Counted from the stretch's first letter, positions 1 through 8,356 are shown. The stretch: DNA of 64,000 nt from an uncultured Bacteroidales bacterium (GCA_902760345.1 CACWFY010000004.1:21799-85798); one strand, 5' to 3'. Program-made: numbers and translations. The notes: generated by a model not told the origin, from the letters alone.

Positions 1-1881
1 GGTTCTATCATTGGTGAAGAAAGTGGCTTGGAAACATGTGCTATAAACACATGGACTAAGGAAGAGACCGTAACTGAGATAAATCGTTATCTCGTAAACA
101 GCCTCCATCCTCGTTTTGATTTTAACTCACTTGATGTTTCCGCTGGTTCCGTCGTAAATAGTAAGGAACTTGCAATCCACCTCTCTCTTCCTCAGAGTAG
201 TGTTCCTGGTATCATAGTTCAAGAACGAGCTTCATTTGCAAGAAACGTCTTTTCTGGAAAAAAGAAGGGAGAAGAAATACGTTTAGGCAATATTGTTCAC
301 CTTGGGAAAGAATCAAGCACATCTGTAAATCTTGATATTGACGAGCTAACAAAGCATTTGTTTGTTACCGGTTCTACTGGTAGTGGAAAGTCAAATACAA
401 TGTATCTCCTTTTAAAACAATTGAGGGAGGTTGGTAAAACATTCATGGTTATAGAACCTGCAAAAGGCGAATATAAACATGTATTTGGTTGCTTAGATGA
501 TGTAACAGTGTACAGCCATTCAAATAAGATGGGTACTTTGTTACAAATCAACCCATTCGTGTTCCCTTATGAACATGTTGATGTGTTAGAACATATCAAA
601 CGCATCGTTGGAATATTTAATGCTTGTTGGTCTTTGTATGCAGCAATGCCATCAATCCTTGAACATTCAATCATCACTGCATATGAAAAATGCGGATGGG
701 ATGTTGATGCTTCTGAGCATAAATTTGACACTCCGATATTCCCGAGCGTAGATGACGTTGTCGTGTGCGTTAAGGATTACATAGATCGCTCTGACTATTC
801 TGCTGATACTAAAGGAGATTATAAAGCTGCGATTGAAAAGCGTCTTCAGGACTTATGTGAGGGTATGTTTGACAAGATGTTTAACAGAGGAACAATTTCT
901 GACGAAGAACTATTCAACAAAAATACAATCATTGATTTAAGTCGAACAGGTTCTGCTGAGACTAATGCTCTGATTATGGGATTTTTGGTAATCAAACTCA
1001 ATGAGTTCCGAATGTCAGAAGGCGGAATGAACAAATCGTTAAGGCATGTAACTGTATTGGAGGAAGCACACAACTTGCTGAGAAAGGTTTCAACATCACA
1101 GTCAATGGAAACCGCTAATGTAGCTGGCAAATCTGTAGAAATGATTACAAATAGTATTGCAGAAATGCGTACATATGGAGAATCGTTTATCATTGTTGAC
1201 CAATCTCCTTCAATGCTAGATTCTGCTGCGATTAGAAACACAAACACTAAGATTGTGTTATCGCTTCCTGATACTGAAGACAGAAAAGTAGCTGGAGGCT
1301 CTATGTCGCTATCTGAAGAGCAAATAGATGAAATTGCTCGTCAGAACCAGGGAGAAGCAATTGTATATCAGAATCATTGGGAAGAACCTGTTCAATGTAA
1401 AGTTGATCGATTCGAGGACTATGTCAATGATTATGTCTATACGAAGAGTACTCTATTTAATAAAAAACCAAAAAGAGTTTACAAAACTGAAGTTGTGGAA
1501 TTCTTGTTATATCCTTATTTGAATAAAGAGTTTGACATTGACTATGTTGCAGCGTCAATTTCTGAATCTGAAATGCCAACAGCCATAAGATTCTCTCTTA
1601 TGGATTTGGTTGAGGAATATAGAAACAGCAACGAGCTAAGCATCTGGAAGGATTATAATTTCGCAGAGCTATCTATTGTTCTCAAACAATACTTGAATCT
1701 TGATAGTGAATATGCTAATATTACATCGCAATATACTAATATGAAACAAGTAAGAACAAAGCTTGATGTAATCCTAAAAGAAAGATTTAACCAAGATCTT
1801 TACAGAGCATTTTTATATTATGTAGAAATGTGTTATGTCCGTAATAATGCACTTTATGAGGACTGGCGCAAGACATTCTAA
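1..1881 (+). CDS. HerA/DUF87-type ATPase, 5' end outside window
   Basis: Likely a hexameric P-loop motor of the HerA/FtsK superfamily. A Walker A (GSTGSGKS, bases 370-393) and a Walker B with the HerA-like form V-L-E-E-A-H (about 1054-1071) are separated by about 230 residues. A further block (R-N-T-N-T-K-I-V-L-S-L-P, about 1231-1266) resembles the DUF853/HerA C-terminal core. The frame is open from base 1, so the TTG at 28 is not a convincing start and the gene is treated as 5'-partial. There is no signal peptide or membrane segment in the visible part. It is followed after 21 bp by a metallopeptidase-like gene, an LHH toxin and a SUKH immunity gene on the same strand. This suggests that the ATPase serves the toxin module, either as a translocation motor or as a DNA-handling partner. 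Family assignment is firm; the role is inferred. Confidence 0.85.
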   Translation, partial: GSIIGEESGLETCAINTWTKEETVTEINRYLVNSLHPRFDFNSLDVSAGSVVNSKELAIHLSLPQSSVPGIIVQERASFARNVFSGKKKGEEIRLGNIVHLGKESSTSVNLDIDELTKHLFVTGSTGSGKSNTMYLLLKQLREVGKTFMVIEPAKGEYKHVFGCLDDVTVYSHSNKMGTLLQINPFVFPYEHVDVLEHIKRIVGIFNACWSLYAAMPSILEHSIITAYEKCGWDVDASEHKFDTPIFPSVDDVVVCVKDYIDRSDYSADTKGDYKAAIEKRLQDLCEGMFDKMFNRGTISDEELFNKNTIIDLSRTGSAETNALIMGFLVIKLNEFRMSEGGMNKSLRHVTVLEEAHNLLRKVSTSQSMETANVAGKSVEMITNSIAEMRTYGESFIIVDQSPSMLDSAAIRNTNTKIVLSLPDTEDRKVAGGSMSLSEEQIDEIARQNQGEAIVYQNHWEEPVQCKVDRFEDYVNDYVYTKSTLFNKKPKRVYKTEVVEFLLYPYLNKEFDIDYVAASISESEMPTAIRFSLMDLVEEYRNSNELSIWKDYNFAELSIVLKQYLNLDSEYANITSQYTNMKQVRTKLDVILKERFNQDLYRAFLYYVEMCYVRNNALYEDWRKTF

Positions 1882-1902
1882 CTAATAAAACAAGAAACGA
1901 CT

Positions 1903-2964
1903 ATGGATTTTTTCAAAAGTTCTGAAGTTGAAAATAAAGATACAGGTTCTGGAAAGAATGTGTTCTCAGACGCATTCGTTGATAAAATGAACGACGATTT
2001 CAAAGAAGCACAAGAAGTGTGTGAAGCCTCGAACGAAATCGTTGACTCATTACATGATTTACCAGAAAAGGATTTGGCAGATGAAACTGTATTTGTGGAC
2101 AAACTTCCAGAAGTAGCAGGTATTGATTTTATTCTCGGTCTGCTCTCGAATGAATTTCTCAACAGTGTCCACAATAGCTATGGATTTAATTTGACAGAGA
2201 ATGAAATCGCAGAATCAGTTCAGAAAGCAAGCGACTTCTTCCATTTGAGTTCCCCAAAAGACATACGTGAAGATTGGACTACAGGTGTGATTCTAGGAAT
2301 GAAACAAAAGGGAAATGATGATGTCCTTTGTTTCAACAGAGAACAAATGAAAGAAATGGGCATAACCGACAGAGAAGGTTTTGACCTAGTTATGACTCAT
2401 GAGGGTGCTCATCGCGCTTTACAATTTATGGAAGGACGATATAATTCTCAGCAAGAAGAGTTGTGTTGCGATTTCATGGCTGGCGTTCGTGCAGGTCTCA
2501 ATGGTATGGATGAAGGAAAAATTATTCGTTCATTAGAAGATACATTAGAGAGTGACTCTCATCCTGATGGTCTTTTAAGAGCAGAGGCTATTAGTTCTGG
2601 TGCACAATATGCAAAGGAATATATGGCTATAAATAATGAAGCGCCATCATTTTCCGAATGCCTTGAACGTTTTGATAAAAAATTAGATGAAATGTCAGGC
2701 AATCTCTTGAATGCAACTCAAGAAATAAATCTTAAAGAAGAAATGAATGGCAATAGCGAATTAAAGGCATTTGTTGATGATAAGGCATATCATTTAAGAG
2801 AAGCCCAAACTGCCAAAGAATGGGCAGAATGGCATCACAAAAGAGCAAATGAAGCTATAGCAAAGGGCGACCTGTCATCTGCAAAAGACCATACCTCTAG
2901 AGCTCAATCATATGAGCGTCAAGCAAAAGAACATCTTGAATCAGCTTCTAAATGTACTAAATGA
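1903..2964 (+). CDS. HExxH metallopeptidase-like protein of the toxin island
   Basis: A 353-residue protein with the zinc-peptidase motif H-E-G-A-H in 'VMTHEGAHRALQF' (about bases 2395-2433). About 18 residues later comes an E-E-L-C-C-D-F-M-A-G stretch that could supply the third ligand, in the manner of M48-like or ImmA-like peptidases. The N-terminal 70 residues are low in hydrophobic content and contain F-V-D-K-M (residues 25-29) and F-V-D-K-L-P (64-69). The same short motif recurs in the downstream toxin. The C-terminal 90 residues are Ala/Glu/Lys-rich and probably coiled coil. There is no signal peptide. The stop overlaps the toxin start (ATGA), so the two are translationally coupled. 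Possible roles are processing of the toxin or of a partner of the HerA ATPase. The peptidase assignment rests on the motif alone. Confidence 0.7.
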   Translation: MDFFKSSEVENKDTGSGKNVFSDAFVDKMNDDFKEAQEVCEASNEIVDSLHDLPEKDLADETVFVDKLPEVAGIDFILGLLSNEFLNSVHNSYGFNLTENEIAESVQKASDFFHLSSPKDIREDWTTGVILGMKQKGNDDVLCFNREQMKEMGITDREGFDLVMTHEGAHRALQFMEGRYNSQQEELCCDFMAGVRAGLNGMDEGKIIRSLEDTLESDSHPDGLLRAEAISSGAQYAKEYMAINNEAPSFSECLERFDKKLDEMSGNLLNATQEINLKEEMNGNSELKAFVDDKAYHLREAQTAKEWAEWHHKRANEAIAKGDLSSAKDHTSRAQSYERQAKEHLESASKCTK

Positions 2965-3962
2965 TGGAACCAATAACAGCAACCTTGACAACTGCCAAAG
3001 AAATATATGAAGCAGCAAAGACTATTCAGAAGGTCTATAATGTTTCGAAAGAAATGAAAACTGTTGCTGAATCAGAAGGTAAAGATCAGATAATGGCAAC
3101 TAAAGATCTTGCTAGTACTGCTTCGAAAATGCAACAGGAAGGTACAGGTGGAAAAGAAGGAAAGAGTGAATCCTCAAATAAAGAATTAAAAATTGAGGGT
3201 GATTTGTATCGTGGAGATAGCAATAACCCAGTTCTTCTTGAAGGCGCATTCGTTCATGAATTAGACACTTCCCATATCAAAGAAGGAACAATTTCAGAGC
3301 CTGTGGGTTTTGTGGATAAACTTCCTAATGGAGAATCCATAGAAAAACTTGAAATTAAGGACGTATTTGTAGAAAGATTATCTTCTCCCGACAATCAAAT
3401 AGGTGAAGCTTCTATTGAAAACGAAACAAATAGGTTAAAAACTGAATCAGGAAATGAAGTTGTAGAACAGGCTTCAAATAATACTGGAGACGAAATAGAT
3501 TCCACAAAAGAAGCCAAGGCTGAAGGTTTGACTGACCAGGAAAAGCAAGAAATTAAAGAAAAAACCGGTTGGTCAGATAAAATAGTTGATGCTATTAGAA
3601 CTAAGGAAGAAGCTCAAGTATATATTGATGCAGGGTTGGTAGAAGGTGAAGTAAATGGGAAACCTGCACTCCTTCAGCCAAAGATTGACGGGAAAGCATG
3701 TAATGAACCTAAATGGCCGGATTGGAACAATAAGGATCTTGCAGAAGAAGGCTATCCTCCACGAGACAAGAATGGTCGACCATATGAATTGCATCACATT
3801 GGTCAAAATCCAGATTCACCACTTGCGGAGCTAACATATGAACAGCATCATAGTGATGGTAACTTTAAGATACTCCACACCTTTGACGAATCATCAATAG
3901 ATCGAGTACAATTCAATAAAGAAAGAAAAGAATATTGGTCAGAACGTTCAAAATCATTATAA
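2961..3962 (+). CDS. Polymorphic toxin with C-terminal LHH (HNH/Endo VII-type) nuclease domain
   Basis: The last ~130 residues match the LHH nuclease layout: T-G-W-S-D-K-I-V-D-A-I-R, then A-G-L-V-E-G-E-V-N-G-K, then Y-E-L-H-H-I-G-Q (H278-H279), then S-P-L-A-E-L-T-Y-E-Q-H-H (H296-H297) and a final L-H near residue 306. This domain is known from polymorphic toxins as a DNase of the treble-clef HNH/Endo VII superfamily. The N-terminal ~200 residues are polar and low-complexity, with no signal peptide. They carry three copies of an F-V-[DEH]-[KER]-L motif, at residues 97-101, 117-121 and 136-140, also present in the upstream peptidase. The start ATG at 2961 overlaps the upstream TGA. The SUKH gene follows 1 bp after the stop, the standard toxin-immunity order. 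The toxin call is strong; the delivery route is unknown. Confidence 0.85.
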   Translation: MMEPITATLTTAKEIYEAAKTIQKVYNVSKEMKTVAESEGKDQIMATKDLASTASKMQQEGTGGKEGKSESSNKELKIEGDLYRGDSNNPVLLEGAFVHELDTSHIKEGTISEPVGFVDKLPNGESIEKLEIKDVFVERLSSPDNQIGEASIENETNRLKTESGNEVVEQASNNTGDEIDSTKEAKAEGLTDQEKQEIKEKTGWSDKIVDAIRTKEEAQVYIDAGLVEGEVNGKPALLQPKIDGKACNEPKWPDWNNKDLAEEGYPPRDKNGRPYELHHIGQNPDSPLAELTYEQHHSDGNFKILHTFDESSIDRVQFNKERKEYWSERSKSL

Positions 3963-3963
3963 T

Positions 3964-4353
3964 ATGAATAATATAATTGCAACAATTGAATCCTTTAAAC
4001 GTAAGATGTTTACAGGTAGCGTTTCGTCTGATCTGATAGCAAACGCAGAAAATGAGCTTGGTATTTCTATAGCTCCAGAATATAAAGAGGTATTGAAATA
4101 TTTCGGTTCACTATGTGTCAAAGGAGAAGAGTTCTTAGGAATAGACTGCGATAATTATGATGTGGTTAAAGCAACAAATGAAGCAAGAAAAAATGACAAG
4201 AACTTTCCTCTTGACATGTATGTCATAGAAAATACTTCAATCGATGGCATTCTTATAATCCAGAACAGTGCCGGTGAACTTTTTTCATATCAGCCTAATG
4301 GTAAGGTACAACATGTAGCAACTTGCCTTGACGAATATTTGCAAACCTTATAG
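3964..4353 (+). CDS. SMI1/KNR4 (SUKH-1) family immunity protein
   Basis: A 129-residue cytosolic protein with SUKH hallmarks: an N-terminal E-N-E-L-G-I-S-I-A-P-E-Y-K-E-V-L block, a G-x-E-F-L-G-I-D turn, 'VIENTSIDGILIIQN' and a late Y-Q-P-N-G strand. SUKH proteins are the most common immunity partners of nuclease toxins in polymorphic toxin systems. Here it begins one base after the LHH toxin stop, so it very probably neutralises that nuclease. It has no signal peptide, as expected for protection against a cytoplasmic DNase. A WYL regulator begins four bases after its stop. Confidence 0.85.
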   Translation: MNNIIATIESFKRKMFTGSVSSDLIANAENELGISIAPEYKEVLKYFGSLCVKGEEFLGIDCDNYDVVKATNEARKNDKNFPLDMYVIENTSIDGILIIQNSAGELFSYQPNGKVQHVATCLDEYLQTL

Positions 4354-4357
4354 GTTT

Positions 4358-5254
4358 ATGCCTAAATTAAAAAAATGTCTTTATCTCATAGATCTCCTGT
4401 CACGCAGGGGACCTATGAGTTTGAAAGAAATAAACGAACACTATCAGTACTCGTCATTATACGATGGCGAGATTATACCTCGTACATTTGCTCGGTATAA
4501 GGATTATATTGCGGAAACATTTCCGTGTTACATTGAGTACAATCAAAGTACCAATGAGTATTACCTAAAGCGTTACCATCAATATGGTCAAGATGACTCA
4601 TTATATAATTATTTGTTGTCAGCATATCATATTGAGGGTATAAGTGAACTCGCTGTTAAACATCGCGATAAGGTAAAGTTGTATGAAGCACCTACAGGTG
4701 TTGAAAATGTACAGATTATATTAGAAGCAATAGATAACCAAAAGGGAATAGAATGTGACTATTATTCTTTTGATAGAGCAACCAAGAAACAGCAACTGCT
4801 TATACCTTATTTTCTGAAGACATGGGAACAGCGGTGGTATCTTGCCGCAGAACCAGACAACCATCATCATGGCATATCAATCTTTGCTCTTGAACGAATG
4901 GATAATATCAGATTGACAGACCAAAAGATGCAACCAAGCAATGATGTGACCGCTGATGAATACTGGGAAGGAAGCTTTGGCGTAAATCATAGTGATAATC
5001 AGGTACCAGAACGAATAGTAATTAAAGTATATGGATCACAAGTGAACTATGTTCGTGCCCTACCAATCCACGAATCTCAAAAGGAGCTGGAAAGCAATGT
5101 GGACTACACGTTGTTTGAATACCATATTGTTCCTTGCTACAATCTTTATCAACAGCTACTATGGCATAGGGAAAAACTTGAAATAGTTGAGCCTATCCAA
5201 ATGCGCGAAGAAATGGCTAAAATCGTGAGGGATATGACTGTTCTATACAAATAG
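4358..5254 (+). CDS. WYL-domain transcriptional regulator
   Basis: About 298 residues. The N-terminal part (K-K-C-L-Y-L-I-D-L-L-S-R-R-G-P-M-S-L-K-E-I) looks like a winged helix-turn-helix. The middle contains a WYL-type core with I-E-C-D-Y-Y-S-F-D and 'TWEQRWYLAAEP', where the R-W-Y-L signature is explicit. WYL proteins bind nucleic-acid ligands and often control defence or mobile loci. The ATG at 4358 lies 4 bp after the SUKH stop and is preferred over an in-frame TTG at 4328 inside the SUKH gene. As the last gene of the island, it is the best candidate regulator of the toxin module. Confidence 0.85.
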   Translation: MPKLKKCLYLIDLLSRRGPMSLKEINEHYQYSSLYDGEIIPRTFARYKDYIAETFPCYIEYNQSTNEYYLKRYHQYGQDDSLYNYLLSAYHIEGISELAVKHRDKVKLYEAPTGVENVQIILEAIDNQKGIECDYYSFDRATKKQQLLIPYFLKTWEQRWYLAAEPDNHHHGISIFALERMDNIRLTDQKMQPSNDVTADEYWEGSFGVNHSDNQVPERIVIKVYGSQVNYVRALPIHESQKELESNVDYTLFEYHIVPCYNLYQQLLWHREKLEIVEPIQMREEMAKIVRDMTVLYK

Positions 5255-5416
5255 AAAGAAAAATACAGAAAAATGCCTTTTTTGTGTGGGCACTTATTTG
5301 TGGAGCCGGTCCATTGTTGTTACTATTCGGGGCATATGCATATTTATCATGAAGCATGGTAGGTATTAATACACTCACATTACTAAAATCATCTTTTCAA
5401 AATTGACAACGAAACG

Positions 5417-5465
5417 AACAACCCCACTGATTTTAGCAACAATGCCGATTGTCAGTGGGGTTGTT
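5417..5465. repeat. Perfect 14-bp inverted repeat at island end
   Basis: Arms AACAACCCCACTGA (5417-5430) and TCAGTGGGGTTGTT (5452-5465) are exact reverse complements around a 21-nt loop. There is no clear T-tract on either side, so it is either a weak terminator for the island transcript or a recombination or protein-binding dyad. Confidence 0.75.
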
Positions 5466-5571
5466 GTTCCCAAAATGTTCCCACTTATCAATAGCGTGAG
5501 AGATGTATATATGGTGCAGTATGTTATGAATGTATTTCTTGAACTCACAAAAAATCACTCTACATTTCAGA

Positions 5572-5620
5572 AGGTTACGGAGGTTCACTTTTGTCTCAAA
5601 AAGGTCACCTGAAGGTCACC
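5572..5620. repeat. Cluster of AGGT(t/c)AC direct repeats beside the tRNA 3' end
   Basis: AGGTTAC (5572), AGGTTCAC (5581), AGGTCACC (5602) and AGGTCACC (5613) lie in the same orientation, 52-100 bp from the tRNA-Met 3' end. The layout recalls arm-type binding sites of a tyrosine integrase next to a tRNA att site, but no integrase gene is visible in the window. Otherwise the roughly 580-bp stretch between the WYL gene and the ATPase gene holds only the inverted repeat, the tRNA and its signals. Confidence 0.5.
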
Positions 5621-5660
5621 AAGAAAAGAAAAAGCACTTGCAAAATCTTTGTAAGTGCTT
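5621..5660 (-). terminator. Intrinsic terminator of tRNA-Met
   Basis: On the minus strand a 13-bp stem (5648-5660 with 5632-5644, one G-U pair) is followed by a T-rich tract (complement of 5621-5631). It lies 11 bp beyond the tRNA 3' end. Confidence 0.85.
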
Positions 5661-5671
5661 GATTTTCAGTG

Positions 5672-5745
5672 TGGACCAGCCAGGGCTTGAACCTGGGACC
5701 TCCAGATTATGAGTCTGTTGCTCTAACCAACTGAGCTACAAGTCC
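5672..5745 (-). tRNA. tRNA-Met (CAT), elongator type
   Basis: The reverse complement folds as a cloverleaf. It starts GGACTTGTAGCTCAG, has an anticodon loop CTCATAA with anticodon CAT, a T-arm GGTTCAAGC and ends CTGGTCCA. The CCA end is not fully encoded. The acceptor stem has one T-T mismatch by my reading. With a CAT anticodon it could in principle be the tRNA-Ile (lysidine) species, but its form is that of elongator Met. Its 3' end faces the accessory island on the left, a typical integration site. Confidence 0.92.
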
Positions 5746-5766
5746 AGTGCTTCAATAAAGCGGGTG

Positions 5767-5798
5767 CAAAATTACGAAGATTTATGGAAATAACCAAA
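5767..5798 (-). promoter_or_regulatory. Bacteroidota promoter for tRNA-Met
   Basis: Minus-strand TTTG (5795-5798), a 20-nt spacer and TAATTTTG (5767-5774) match the sigma-ABfr-type consensus and lie 21 bp upstream of the tRNA. Confidence 0.8.
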
Positions 5799-5803
5799 TT
5801 ATT

Positions 5804-5835
5804 TTTGGTATTTCTCGCTCTTATTCGTAACTTTG
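5804..5835 (+). promoter_or_regulatory. Bacteroidota promoter for the Ca2+ P-type ATPase
   Basis: TTTG (5804-5807), a 20-nt spacer and TAACTTTG (5828-5835) match the consensus. The GTG start at 5840 is only 4 bp beyond the -7 box, so the mRNA would be leaderless or nearly so. It is back-to-back with the tRNA promoter. Confidence 0.8.
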
Positions 5836-5839
5836 CACC

Positions 5840-8356
5840 GTGATTACAGCTAAGAAAGAAGGTTTAAGCGCCGTGGAAGTGCTGCAGAGTCGCAGTGTTC
5901 ACGGTGAGAATGTGCTGACGCCCCCACGGCCTCAGTCCATGTGGCGATTGTATCTGGAGAAGTATCAGGACCCCATGGTGCGCATCTTGCTGGTGGCAGC
6001 AGTGGTGTCGTTGGTGTTGGCTTTTGTTAAGAACGACTTTACAGAGAGCTTGGGTATCATTGCAGCCATTATTCTGGCAACAACTGTTGGCTTTTATTTT
6101 GAGCGTGATGCTGCCCGTCGCTTTAGTCTGCTGACCCAGTTGGGTGAAGAACAGCCCGTCAAGGTGGTGCGCGAGGGTACTATTGTAGAGATACCCCGTC
6201 GTGAAGTCGTCGTTGGCGACGTCGTTATCGTTGAGACTGGCGACGAGATACCTGCCGATGGTTGTCTTTTTGAGTCTACTGATTTACAGGTAGATGAATC
6301 GAGTCTGACTGGTGAAACGATTACGACGAAAGGAGTAAGGAGAGAAGGAGAAGAGGAGAAAGGAGAAGAGGCGTATCCGAATGATATGCTGTTGCGCTCG
6401 TCGATGGTGATGGCGGGTACAGGCCGTTATGTGGTGACTGCGGTTGGTGACCATACTGAGATTGGTCATGTAGCGCGTCAGGCTACTGAACTCACCCATG
6501 TCAAGACCCCTCTGAACATACAGTTAGGTCATTTGGCCAAACTCATCAGCAAGGTCGGTGGTATCCTGTCTGTTGCTGCCTTTGTGGTGTTCCTCGTCCA
6601 CGACATTCTGGTCAATCCCTTGTGGCATACCACTAACTATGTAGATATGGTTGAGGTGGTGTTGCGCTACTTTATGATGGCTGTCACGCTGATTGTGATG
6701 GCTGTCCCTGAAGGTCTGCCAATGGCTGTCACACTGGCCCTTGCACTCAACATGCGGCGCATGCTCAAGTCCAGCAACCTGGTGCGTAAGTTGCAGGCAT
6801 CTGAGACGATGGGAGCAGTTACCGTGATTTGTACAGATAAGACGGGTACGCTGACGGAAAACAGAATGACGGTGGTGGAAATGGTGATGGGTAAAACCCC
6901 CAACACCCATCACCTATACCGTGCCATTGCGCTGAATACGACTGCGACGCACGATGTGGGCAATCCTACGGAGCAGGCGCTGTTGCGTTGGCTCATGGAT
7001 CAGGGCGCCGACTACCAGCAGTTACGTAACGATAACCCCATCACGGCTCGCGAACCATTTACTACAGAGCGCAAATACATGTCGACTACCGTTGGCGACA
7101 CCTTATACATTAAAGGAGCCCCTGAAATAGTGATGCAGATGTGCGACCTTACTGATGAAGAGCGGCAACAGGTTGAGGCGCAGTTGCGCGACTGGCAGCA
7201 ACATGCCATGCGTACTTTGGCCATTGCCGAGAACAAGACGCTATTGGCTATTGTTGCCATCAGCGACCCCTTACGCCAAGAGGTACCTGCGGCTATCCGT
7301 CAATGTAAGAAGGCTGGTATTGACGTCAAGATAGTGACGGGTGATACGGCAGCTACGGCTATGGAGATAGCGCGTCTAACGGGAGTCATTGACTCCCTAA
7401 ATGAAAAAGGAGAAATGATAAATGACAAATGCATCACCGGTGCGGAGTTTTCCGCTATGAGTAATGAAGAGGCGCTGAAGGTCATTCGCAACCTGAAGGT
7501 CATGTCGCGAGCAAGACCAAGCGACAAGCAACGGCTGGTAGCCCTCTTGCAACAGTGTGGTGAGGTTGTCGCTGTGACAGGCGACGGCACCAATGATGCT
7601 CCAGCCTTGAATCGTGCCCATGTCGGCCTGTCGCTGGGCAGTGGCACCAGCGTAGCCAAGCAGGCCAGTGACATCACTCTGCTCAACGACTCGTTCCGCA
7701 GCATTGTCCATGCTGTCATGTGGGGGCGCTCGCTGTATAAGAACATCCAGCGCTTCGTCTTCTTCCAACTCATCGTCAATGTGACGGCCTTATTGTTGGT
7801 GCTTGGCGGAGCCTTTATTGGTACAGAGATGCCGCTGACTATCACCCAGATACTGTGGGTGAACCTCATTATGGATACCTTTGCCGCTATGGCGCTGGCC
7901 TCGTTGCCACCATCGCGCGAGGTGCTGAGTGAACAGCCCCGTGCTACCAACGCATCTATCATCACTCGTCCGATGGCCCGAGGCATAGCTTTCATCGGTG
8001 GCCTGTTCTTTTTCTTTACCTTCTCGCTGCTTTGGTATTTTGAGCGGATTGCAGGCGTCGACGAGGTAGAGCTGACCATCTTCTTCACCCTCTTTGTGCT
8101 GTTACAGTGGTGGAACCTGTTTAATGCCCGTGTGATGGGCTCATGCCATTCTGCCTTCCGTCGTCTATGGGCCTGCGGTGGTTTCCTGCTGGTATTGCTT
8201 GCCGTACTTGTGGGCCAGTGGTTGATAGTCACCTTTGGTGGTCGTGTGTTCCGTACCGTTCCCCTGCCGTGGGATACTTGGCTGTGGATGTTCCTCGTCA
8301 CGTCGCCTGTGCTATGGGTAGGAGAAATATATAGGAAGTTAAGAGTGAAGAGTTGA
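5840..8356 (+). CDS. Calcium-translocating P-type ATPase (PMCA/SERCA-like)
   Basis: 838 residues, IIB-like. An N-terminal cation-ATPase segment (G-E-N-V-L-T-P-P) is followed by the actuator motif E-S-S-L-T-G-E-T, the membrane helix with P-E-G-L-P, the phosphorylation motif 'CTDKTGTLT' (aspartate D333) and the hinge 'TGDGTNDAPAL'. TM6 reads V-N-L-I-M-D-T, the Ca2+ pump pattern. Substrate Ca2+ is expected from the family. Two segments look inserted: an RE/GE-rich run (6329-6371, actuator domain) and L-N-E-K-G-E-M-I-N-D-K (7397-7431, nucleotide/phosphorylation domain). Both are built from short repeats seen elsewhere in this DNA. The GTG start fits homologues that begin just before 'GLSAVEV'. 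The stop overlaps the ribF ATG. Confidence 0.93.
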   Translation: MITAKKEGLSAVEVLQSRSVHGENVLTPPRPQSMWRLYLEKYQDPMVRILLVAAVVSLVLAFVKNDFTESLGIIAAIILATTVGFYFERDAARRFSLLTQLGEEQPVKVVREGTIVEIPRREVVVGDVVIVETGDEIPADGCLFESTDLQVDESSLTGETITTKGVRREGEEEKGEEAYPNDMLLRSSMVMAGTGRYVVTAVGDHTEIGHVARQATELTHVKTPLNIQLGHLAKLISKVGGILSVAAFVVFLVHDILVNPLWHTTNYVDMVEVVLRYFMMAVTLIVMAVPEGLPMAVTLALALNMRRMLKSSNLVRKLQASETMGAVTVICTDKTGTLTENRMTVVEMVMGKTPNTHHLYRAIALNTTATHDVGNPTEQALLRWLMDQGADYQQLRNDNPITAREPFTTERKYMSTTVGDTLYIKGAPEIVMQMCDLTDEERQQVEAQLRDWQQHAMRTLAIAENKTLLAIVAISDPLRQEVPAAIRQCKKAGIDVKIVTGDTAATAMEIARLTGVIDSLNEKGEMINDKCITGAEFSAMSNEEALKVIRNLKVMSRARPSDKQRLVALLQQCGEVVAVTGDGTNDAPALNRAHVGLSLGSGTSVAKQASDITLLNDSFRSIVHAVMWGRSLYKNIQRFVFFQLIVNVTALLLVLGGAFIGTEMPLTITQILWVNLIMDTFAAMALASLPPSREVLSEQPRATNASIITRPMARGIAFIGGLFFFFTFSLLWYFERIAGVDEVELTIFFTLFVLLQWWNLFNARVMGSCHSAFRRLWACGGFLLVLLAVLVGQWLIVTFGGRVFRTVPLPWDTWLWMFLVTSPVLWVGEIYRKLRVKS
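6329..6371 (+). repeat. GGAGAA-rich repeat inside the P-type ATPase gene
   Basis: A purine run of AAGGAG / GGAGAA units encodes G-V-R-R-E-G-E-E-E-K-G-E-E-A, in frame in the actuator domain just after the TGE motif. It looks like a low-complexity insertion in a surface loop. Confidence 0.65.
7397..7431 (+). repeat. AAATGA-type short repeat inside the P-type ATPase gene
   Basis: The unit CTAAATGAAAAAGGAGAAAT followed by GATAAATGACAAATG is nearly the same as sequences at 23992-24020 and 45600-45629. It is in frame and encodes L-N-E-K-G-E-M-I-N-D-K. A short hairpin (GGGAGTC...GACTCCC, 7381-7397) directly precedes it. Confidence 0.7.

Noticed and set aside
28-30. TTG at 28 as the start of the HerA-type gene
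   Set aside because: The frame is open to base 1 and no ribosome site is visible; the gene most likely begins outside the window.
5403-5712. Small plus-strand frames (69 and 60 codons) between the WYL gene and the tRNA
   Set aside because: They overlap the inverted repeat, the terminator and the tRNA and show no coding features.
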